From assembly GCA_036796255.1 (NCBI GenBank), contig DAIRDH010000060.1:1-19763 (forward strand): a stretch of 19,763 nt of DNA, read 5' to 3'. Source of the stretch: T3Sed10-241 sp036796255 (GTDB taxonomy: Bacteria > Bacteroidota > Bacteroidia > Flavobacteriales_D > Cryomorphaceae). Both the position numbers and the translations under genes were made by a program. Shown here in pieces: positions 14,419 through 19,763 of the stretch (its first letter is position 1; the number at the start of each line of letters is the position of its first letter). Below the pieces are notes generated by a model. That model saw nothing but the letters and a program-made list of their open reading frames with translations. It was not told the origin of the DNA and searched no databases.

Positions 14419-15960
14419 ATGGATGAAATGTCGCAAAAAAAGACGGAAGGAAGAAGGGCTCAGCGTGCAGCAGCACCTTTACATAACAATGAACTGGGTA
14501 AAATCCCCCCGCAGGCAACTGATTTGGAAGAAGCTGTGCTTGGAGCACTCATGCTTGAGCGCGAAGCATTAAGTGAGGTTATCGACATTCTCAAGCCCGA
14601 ATCATTTTACAAAGAGCCGCATCAAAAGATTTTTGCTGCCATCCACGACATTTTCCAAAAATCAGAACCTGTTGATATCCTCACAGTAACTGCCGAGTTG
14701 CGAAAGCGCAATGAACTGGAAGTGATCGGTGGGGCTTACTACATCAGCTACCTCACCAACCGAGTAGCGAGTTCAGCCAATATCAAATTCCACGCAAGAA
14801 TCATTTCGCAAAAGCATATTTTGCGCGAGCTTATTCGCATTTCTTCCACAACGATTCGCGAAGCTTTCGAGGAAAGTACGGACGTTTTTGAGCTGCTCGA
14901 CAAGGCTGAACGCGATCTCTTTACCGTGGCCCAGGGCAACATCCGCAAGGATTACGACACCATGAGCGACGTGATCAAGCTCGCCATAGAAAACATTGAG
15001 GCCGCCAAGAAAAACGTTGACGGGGTAAGCGGAGTCCCAACTGGTTTCCACGCACTAGACAGGGTTACTTCCGGATGGCAAAACAGCGATATGATCGTGA
15101 TTGCAGCCCGTCCGGGTATGGGTAAAACGGCATTCGTAATTTCCATGGCGCGCAATATGGCTGTTGATTTCAACATGCCGGTTGCCATCTTCTCCCTTGA
15201 GATGGCTTCGGTGCAATTGGTCAATCGACTCATTTCGGCCGAAACTGGGATAAAAGGAGAAAAGCTTAGAAAGGGTAACCTCGAAGACCACGAATTTACC
15301 CAGCTGCATACCAGGATTAAGAAGCTGAGCAAAGCCCCGATTTACATTGATGACACCCCATCACTTTCCATTTTTGAACTTCGGGCCAAAGCGCGCCGAT
15401 TGAAGTCCAAGCACAATATTGCCTGTATTATCATTGACTACTTGCAGCTCATGACAGGTGGCACTGACAATAGAGGCAACCGTGAACAAGAAATCAGTAT
15501 GATTTCGCGTTCTATCAAGACGATTGCGAAAGAATTGAATATTCCCATTATTGCCCTTTCGCAGCTGAGCCGTGCAGTGGAAACACGAGGAGGCGACAAG
15601 CGTCCCATGCTTTCCGACCTTCGCGAATCGGGTGCTATTGAGCAAGATGCAGATATTGTATCGTTCATATACCGTCCTGAATATTACGATATCACGCAAG
15701 ATGAGGATGGAAACTCGCTGCACGGGGTAGGCCAGGTAATCATTGCCAAGCACAGAAATGGTGCTTTGGAGACAGTTTCCTTGAAGTTTGAGAAAGATTT
15801 TGCGAAATTTGGGAACCTTGAGACCGACTTCGGCCAGTTTGGGCACGATGATGGCGGTGGTACTCAAGCGATGCAGACCATAACCATGCAGTCGCGAATG
15901 AATGACAGCAATGATGACAGTTTTTTCACAAAAGACAACGACGACGACGCTCCATTTTAA
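14419..15960 (+). CDS. dnaB: Replicative DNA helicase DnaB
   Basis: 513 residues. The N-terminal domain (KIPPQATDLEEAVLGALMLE through about 125) is the primase-interaction domain; the linker is followed by the RecA-like hexameric motor from about 195 (GVPTGFHALDRVTSGW). Walker A is ARPGMGKTA near 230-237, Walker B IIIDYLQLM near 340, then ALSQLSRAVE and MLSDLRESGAIEQDAD with the arginine finger and sensor region, and HRNGALETVSLKF. No intein interrupts the motor. The tail is long, polar and ends NDDDAPF, a common ending in Bacteroidota DnaB. It opens the duplex 5' to 3' at the replication fork. An in-frame ATG three codons later (14428) may be the true start given the nearby promoter. The last 59 bases are also used by the next gene's start. 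Confidence 0.97.
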   Translation: MDEMSQKKTEGRRAQRAAAPLHNNELGKIPPQATDLEEAVLGALMLEREALSEVIDILKPESFYKEPHQKIFAAIHDIFQKSEPVDILTVTAELRKRNELEVIGGAYYISYLTNRVASSANIKFHARIISQKHILRELIRISSTTIREAFEESTDVFELLDKAERDLFTVAQGNIRKDYDTMSDVIKLAIENIEAAKKNVDGVSGVPTGFHALDRVTSGWQNSDMIVIAARPGMGKTAFVISMARNMAVDFNMPVAIFSLEMASVQLVNRLISAETGIKGEKLRKGNLEDHEFTQLHTRIKKLSKAPIYIDDTPSLSIFELRAKARRLKSKHNIACIIIDYLQLMTGGTDNRGNREQEISMISRSIKTIAKELNIPIIALSQLSRAVETRGGDKRPMLSDLRESGAIEQDADIVSFIYRPEYYDITQDEDGNSLHGVGQVIIAKHRNGALETVSLKFEKDFAKFGNLETDFGQFGHDDGGGTQAMQTITMQSRMNDSNDDSFFTKDNDDDAPF

Positions 15961-17227
15961 GCGCAGCGTTTATACATTCACTCTATTGGTTTCGCTCCTA
16001 TTGTTGGGCCTTTCGGCAAATGCCGCAAAGATTCTGATCCACATGGACGAAACGCAAAAAAACCACCTCAAAGCCTATGGAATTGCCTTTTGGGTGCTGG
16101 AGAATGATATTGAAGTGCAATGGCTGCTCAACTATAGGGGAGGCAGCTTTATGATAGACCAGTACAAAACCATCGAGGAGGAATGTAGAATTCGCGATGT
16201 ATCATATAGCATCATAGCCGACGTTCAGGCCGCAAGCATTCTACGCGAAATAGCCGATCCTGAAGTCAATATGGAGGTGGTAAAGCTGGAAAAAGCACCC
16301 AAAATAGCGGTCTACTCGCCAAAAACCAATATGCCCTGGGATGATGCGGTGACGCTGGTTATGACCTACGCCGAGATCCCATATGATGTCATTTACGACA
16401 CAGAAATCATAGGTCTGGAGTTGCCCAAGTACGATTGGTTGCACCTTCACCACGAAGATTTCACCGGACAATATGGCAAATTTTACCGCAGCTACAAAAA
16501 CGCCAATTGGTACCAGCGCCAGGTGAATGAAATGGAGGTCTTGGCCAACAGCCTGGGTTTTGATAAGGTCAGCAAACTCAAGCTTGCTGTAGCTCAACGC
16601 ATACAGGAGTACACCGCCGGTGGTGGATTTCTGTTTACCATGTGCTCGGGTACAGACTCATACGACATTGCCCTAGCAGCCCACAATACAGACATTGCCG
16701 AAAGCATGTACGATGGTGACCCTGCTGATCCTGCTGCACAATCGAAGCTGGACTTTTCTCAGACTTTTGCTTTCAAGGATTTCTTCCTTGAGCGCGATCC
16801 TCTCGTTTATGAATTTTCCAGCATTGACGCTACCGACATTCATACCAAAGTACCGCAAACCCAGGATTTTTTCACCCTGTTTGAGTTTTCAGCAAAATGG
16901 GACATCGTACCCACCATGCTCAACCAAAATCACAGACAGGTGCTCAAAGGATTTATGGGTCAAACCACCTCATTTAAGAAACAATACATCAAAAGCGATG
17001 CTTTAATTCTCGGTGAGAGCAAGGCACAAGGCACAGTGAAGTACATCCACGGCACATTTGGCGAAGGCCAATGGACCTTCTACGGCGGTCACGATCCTGA
17101 AGACTATCAGCACAGGGTAGGTGATCCTCCCACCGACCTCAACTTGCACCCGAATAGTCCGGGCTACCGCCTTATACTCAATAATGTGTTGTTTCCGGCT
17201 GCGAAGAAAAAGAAGCAGAAGACCTGA
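15902..17227 (+). CDS. Exported conserved Bacteroidota protein, often labelled 'asparagine synthetase B'
   Basis: 441 residues. A signal peptide follows a long polar N terminus: positive KR at 20-21, hydrophobic core about 23-38, probable cleavage near ANA-A (41-42). The mature part begins KILIHMDETQKNHLKAYG and contains LLNYRGGSF, EKAPKIAVYSPK, PWDDAVTLVMTYAEIPYDV, WLHLHHEDFTGQYGKF (His183-His184-Glu185-Asp186), GGGFLFTMCSGTDSYDIALAA with Cys248, EFSAKWD, GHDPEDYQHRVGDP (397 on) and a basic tail KKKKQKT. I recall close Bacteroidota relatives under the name asparagine synthetase B, but there is no N-terminal catalytic Cys2 and no SGGxDS ATP-pyrophosphatase loop, so that name looks wrong. The GGGFLF-Cys stretch resembles a nucleophile elbow of glutamine-amidotransferase-like folds. 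Real function unknown; likely periplasmic. The first in-frame starts (15902, 15911, 15914) all lie inside dnaB. Confidence 0.75.
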   Translation: MTAMMTVFSQKTTTTTLHFKRSVYTFTLLVSLLLLGLSANAAKILIHMDETQKNHLKAYGIAFWVLENDIEVQWLLNYRGGSFMIDQYKTIEEECRIRDVSYSIIADVQAASILREIADPEVNMEVVKLEKAPKIAVYSPKTNMPWDDAVTLVMTYAEIPYDVIYDTEIIGLELPKYDWLHLHHEDFTGQYGKFYRSYKNANWYQRQVNEMEVLANSLGFDKVSKLKLAVAQRIQEYTAGGGFLFTMCSGTDSYDIALAAHNTDIAESMYDGDPADPAAQSKLDFSQTFAFKDFFLERDPLVYEFSSIDATDIHTKVPQTQDFFTLFEFSAKWDIVPTMLNQNHRQVLKGFMGQTTSFKKQYIKSDALILGESKAQGTVKYIHGTFGEGQWTFYGGHDPEDYQHRVGDPPTDLNLHPNSPGYRLILNNVLFPAAKKKKQKT

Positions 17228-17665
17228 ATATGCACAATGGGCCATTTCGCGATCTGGAGTCCTTCATTAATTGCAAAAATTTGGGCGGCGGCATTGGCCA
17301 TGGGCTGGAAGTGCGAAATCCAACCCTTTCGCCTGACCCTCTAAGAGTGCGTTAATGCGAAAAGCACACACTCTTATTATTTACCGAATTTCTTTCGTCC
17401 ACCACCGGAATGAACTTAACTCAGACGCGTCTCTACTCATTTGGAACTGGGAGCGCAATGGCAAGAAGTACGATTGGAATCGAGTATTGAGTTGAAGCCA
17501 CATACCATAAGCACTTTCATTTGCGAAAGCGAGATCGCACTCAGTTTTCTAAGGATAAAAAAATTACCTAAGTCCTTCAAAGACAAATATTTTAACGGGT
17601 TTAGAAGAAATGCAGGGTGATAGGGTTCAAGATGCTGATTAGAAAAAGCGCTTGGTTAGCTATAT
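17228..17665. other. Gene-poor stretch, no recognised feature beyond one hairpin
   Basis: 438 bases between the exported protein and the convergent lipoprotein gene. Both strands hold only short frames; the longest on the plus strand right after the previous gene encodes 41 residues from ATG 17230 (MHNGPFRDLESF...), with no match I know. Base composition becomes more A/T-rich towards 17560-17665. No tRNA cloverleaf, insertion-sequence end or repeat was seen. It may be the shared 3' region of two convergent units, or a decayed gene. Confidence 0.6.
17342..17376 (+). terminator. Possible hairpin terminator after the dnaB-exported protein unit
   Basis: TAAGAGTG (17342-17349) pairs with CACTCTTA (17369-17376) in an 8-bp stem around an 19-base loop, followed by TTATTTACC. 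The stem is A/U-rich, the loop is long and the T-run is broken, so the call is weak. Confidence 0.3.
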
Positions 17666-18262
17666 TCAATATCGCTGGCTTAAGAAAACAAAATCAAACC
17701 GACCCGAAGTCACCCGGAAATCACCGCAGTCGTTGGCAATTTCGAACCCGAAAGTGCCTGAAATTGTAACATTGTTCTGATCATAGCTCTCTATATTTCT
17801 GATGAACAGCATCCCATCATGTGACATACAATTTGCAGTATCTTCAAAAAGGGTGTCGCTCAACGCACCGTAGCCGTCAATCCCATTCAGAACCAAGGCC
17901 ATCGGCAGTGTTTTATGCTGCAGATATTCTGTTAGAACATCTCTATTCAGCTCAAAAGTAATTTGGTATCCTCGGGGGCCCGTTGCTCCAGGCTCAACTA
18001 TTCTGCCTGTTGGAATTCGGATCGAAGTCACCCCAGTACTATCAACAAATCTTAAATAAGCTCGTTCCACCGTTGACAACGGACTGTCCCGGTAAGGACT
18101 GCTTCGCCAGGGAAGTCCATTTATAAAAGCACCCGCATCATTGTTTCCTTCTTCTGTGTAAGCTGGAATAAGGGGGTGCTCTACATCTCCGGTATAAGTC
18201 TCTTCGCAGGCAGTGACGAGAACCATCAAGGCTATAACAACAATAAAGAGTCGCCAATTCAT
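17666..18262 (-). CDS. Small lipoprotein of unknown function
   Basis: 198 residues. Signal MNWRLFIVVIALMVLVTAC with the lipobox VTAC and Cys19, then EETYTGD, whose acidic pair may act as a weak surface-export signal. The rest is beta-rich with segments NDAGAFINGLPWRSS, GYQITFELNRDVL, ISGTFGFEIANDCGDFRVTSGRFDFVFL; the closing GTFxFE...V(T)xGRFD pattern is common in small Bacteroidota lipoproteins of unknown role. I start at ATG 18262, which overlaps the upstream gene's stop as ATGA; an ATG at 18274 would add MAFA and is less likely. Translationally coupled to the beta-barrel gene before it. No function can be assigned. Confidence 0.7.
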   Translation of the reverse strand: MNWRLFIVVIALMVLVTACEETYTGDVEHPLIPAYTEEGNNDAGAFINGLPWRSSPYRDSPLSTVERAYLRFVDSTGVTSIRIPTGRIVEPGATGPRGYQITFELNRDVLTEYLQHKTLPMALVLNGIDGYGALSDTLFEDTANCMSHDGMLFIRNIESYDQNNVTISGTFGFEIANDCGDFRVTSGRFDFVFLSQRY

Positions 18263-18906
18263 CGCAAATGCCATCTTACAAAAATTTCTGCCCGTCTGTA
18301 CAGAAGATCGGTATGCGAATTACCCATTTCCCCGAAATCGCTTATTGGCGTAAATTTCACTAAAGGAATGATTCCCCAATCACATCTCCCGCCTATAGAA
18401 ATCAAGTCACCCAGCCGATAGGTCAGGCCTAGAATCAGGGCTACATCAAAATTTCTGAAATCATCGCTGGTCTTGGTTTCAGCCGTATTGTCTGGATCGC
18501 TGTGCAAATTTAGCACATATACAACAGGATTCACTCCGGCGTGCACGTGCAGATCTTTCCAGAAATTCCACGCGCTGTATATGGGGAGTTCGATTGCGGT
18601 AATGCGATAGGCAAACTTCTCTGTTCCAAAATCGCGTTTAAAACTGCGTCGGTTCATCCGGAATTCTGAGTGGCCTTTCAAATTGCCACGCTCGTTTTCG
18701 GCAAACGCAAGGCCAAATCGAAGCAATGGCCCCCAACTTAACTCCTGGAAATTCTCTAGCTCTGTAGCATCCAGATTATGCATAGATACCCCTGTATCGA
18801 AATGGACATCTCTGACTTGAGCATGCACTCCCACTACCCAAATGGCACCGACCAACGCAAAGGCACATCTCAAGCAAAAATTCAAGAATAGCATTTCAAG
18901 CTTCAT
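18259..18906 (-). CDS. Outer-membrane beta-barrel protein (PorT/OmpA-barrel-like)
   Basis: 215 residues. Signal peptide with hydrophobic core about 15-27 and probable cleavage around HAQ-V (30). The mature chain is about 185 residues of alternating strands, with typical small-barrel segments: LLRFGLAFAENERGNLKGHSEFRMN, FAYRITAIELPIYSAWNFW, LHVHAGVNPVVYVLNL, FDVALILGLTYRLGDLISIGGRCDWGIIPL, and a final strand AEIFVRWHLR at the very C terminus. Lengths and the IELPIY motif fit the outer-membrane beta-barrel families of Bacteroidota with about eight strands. Its stop overlaps the downstream lipoprotein start (ATGA), so the two probably work together at the outer membrane. The only promoter-like element seen, TACTTTAG just before the ATG, is imperfect. 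Confidence 0.72.
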   Translation of the reverse strand: MKLEMLFLNFCLRCAFALVGAIWVVGVHAQVRDVHFDTGVSMHNLDATELENFQELSWGPLLRFGLAFAENERGNLKGHSEFRMNRRSFKRDFGTEKFAYRITAIELPIYSAWNFWKDLHVHAGVNPVVYVLNLHSDPDNTAETKTSDDFRNFDVALILGLTYRLGDLISIGGRCDWGIIPLVKFTPISDFGEMGNSHTDLLYRRAEIFVRWHLR

Positions 18907-19105
18907 GGACCTAAAGTACCGATAAAAAACAAATCATCGAATCAACTGGGTCCAAAATATTCATGACCCTGCAATACCAACTTACATTAGCACGACATAT
19001 GTACACGCCCTCGAATCCGCACCTACCATCTGCTCTGCCTCTGGCGGATCGGCATCTCTGTGAGATCCTTTTCATAAACATGGGGCTAAAGATACTCTCG
19101 GCTAT
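18907..19105. other. Intergenic stretch between rRNA terminators and barrel-lipoprotein unit
   Basis: About 200 bases without a recognised gene. It must hold the promoter of the minus-strand barrel gene. Together with the next 185 bases up to 5S rRNA it forms a 380-base gene-free space whose only clear content is the two terminator hairpins listed separately. Confidence 0.55.
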
Positions 19106-19134
19106 AAAAAAAAACCCAACATCGAGATGCTGGG
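19106..19134 (-). terminator. Second intrinsic terminator downstream of the rRNA operon
   Basis: On the minus strand: CCCAGCAT, loop CTCG, ATGTTGGG (8 bp with one G-T pair), then nine T (plus-strand A run at 19106-19114). It closely copies the terminator right after 5S. Confidence 0.8.
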
Positions 19135-19155
19135 GGTTCTTGAGATTAGCGATGA
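19115..19155 (-). repeat. Degenerate tandem copy of the 5S 3' end plus terminator
   Basis: Read on the minus strand, 19155 down to 19115 aligns with 19300 down to 19259 (5S tail, spacer and hairpin) with 34 of 42 positions equal and one gap. The copies are about 104 bases apart. Differences include compensating or wobble changes in the hairpin stem. Confidence 0.7.
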
Positions 19156-19249
19156 TCTGATTGCCGTCTTTCAGCCACCGCCATGCGTATTGAAAGGCGT
19201 ACAAGAATACACACGCTTTTTGGCGTAGCGACATTGAAAGACAATGCAT

Positions 19250-19280
19250 AAAAAAACCCCCAACATCGAAATGTTGGGGG
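19250..19280 (-). terminator. Intrinsic terminator of the rRNA operon
   Basis: Perfect 10-bp stem CCCCCAACAT / ATGTTGGGGG with a TTCG tetraloop on the minus strand, followed by seven T (plus-strand A at 19250-19256). It lies 10 bases beyond the 5S end, where an rRNA operon should stop. Confidence 0.93.
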
Positions 19281-19290
19281 CCTTTTAAGA

Positions 19291-19398
19291 TTGGCGACGA
19301 CATACTCTCCCGGAATTAACCAGTACCATCTGCGCTGATGAGCTTAACTTCTCTGTTCGGAATGGTAAGAGGTGGACCTCATCGCAATAGTCACCTAA
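19291..19398 (-). rRNA. rrf: 5S ribosomal RNA
   Basis: Minus-strand sequence of about 108 bases with the conserved 5S core: ATGAGGTCCACCTCTTACC, CATTCCGAACAGAGAAGTTAAG, the region AGATGGTACTG, and the tail GGGAGAGTATGTCGTCGCCAA. The 5' TAGGTGAC and 3' GTCGCCAA ends pair to form helix I. It lies some 56 bases after 23S and 10 bases before the terminator hairpin. Ends are accurate to a few bases. Confidence 0.95.
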
Positions 19399-19454
19399 AG
19401 CGTTTAATGCTTTATCACATCAATAAGAATTGACGTATTGGTTCAGTAGAGATT

Positions 19455-19763
<309 letters not shown>

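Noticed and set aside
14419..15960. Possible intein in DnaB, a frequent insertion site
   Set aside because: The motor domain is continuous from GVPTGF to the C terminus at normal length.
17230..17355. 41-codon frame right after the exported protein gene
   Set aside because: Too short, no recognised similarity, no signal or start support; left as part of the gene-poor stretch.
18907..19105. Possible tRNA (a segment resembling GGATTCGAG of a T arm)
   Set aside because: No acceptor stem, anticodon arm or D arm can be formed around it.
18911..19303. 130-codon minus-strand frame starting inside 5S rRNA
   Set aside because: It is a translation of the 5S tail and two terminator hairpins (PQHFDVGG, PQHLDVG) and then unstructured spacer; no domain visible.

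Overview
The window reads as a chromosomal stretch of a Bacteroidota bacterium. The evidence is the Bacteroidota-type promoter core (TAnnTTTG) ahead of several genes, the near absence of Shine-Dalgarno sequences, lipoproteins with an acidic stretch after the lipid-bearing Cys, close matches to Bacteroidota versions of tgt, lptG, rsmG, dnaB and an ECF sigma factor, and a 23S-5S rRNA pair of that type. The order is not fixed by the sequence; a Flavobacteriales-like lineage is a guess. A run of exactly 100 N marks a scaffold gap, so this is a draft assembly.

Layout. 1-1313 (+): a ribbon-helix-helix antitoxin and MazF/PemK toxin, followed after one base by a family-4 glycosyltransferase whose C-terminal half is lost in the gap. 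1383-2572 (+): a lipid-anchored C45 (penicillin acyltransferase-like) hydrolase, frameshifted at a run of nine A. 2666-6341 (+): an MsbA-like ABC exporter overlapping a GT-C (PMT/ArnT-like) membrane glycosyltransferase. 6338-8701 (-): an operon of a membrane family-2 glycosyltransferase, an ECF sigma factor and rsmG. 8946-11155 (+): tgt and lptG. 11156-12004 (-): ispE. 12099-13052 (+): accA. 13049-14365 (-): a probably surface-exposed lipoprotein. 14419-17227 (+): dnaB, whose end overlaps the start of an exported protein of the family often labelled 'asparagine synthetase B'. 17228-17665 has no recognisable gene. 17666-18906 (-): a small beta-barrel protein coupled to a lipoprotein. 19106-19763 (-): two similar terminators, 5S rRNA and the 3' end of 23S rRNA.

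Most genes are housekeeping or envelope functions: lipid A/LPS transport (lptG, MsbA-like exporter), sugar transfer (three glycosyltransferases), isoprenoid and fatty-acid precursors (ispE, accA), tRNA and rRNA modification (tgt, rsmG) and replication (dnaB). Packing is tight: co-directional genes overlap or abut, and three convergent pairs meet with a 4-bp, 0-bp and 4-bp junction, leaving no room for terminators.

I found no phage, insertion sequence, CRISPR array or clear new defence system. The most interesting items are the homopolymer frameshift separating a lipoprotein signal from the C45 enzyme, the loss of all three zinc-ligand cysteines in Tgt, the exported 'asparagine synthetase B' family whose sequence does not fit that name, the dual-coded dnaB tail, and the tandem copy of the 5S tail plus terminator.
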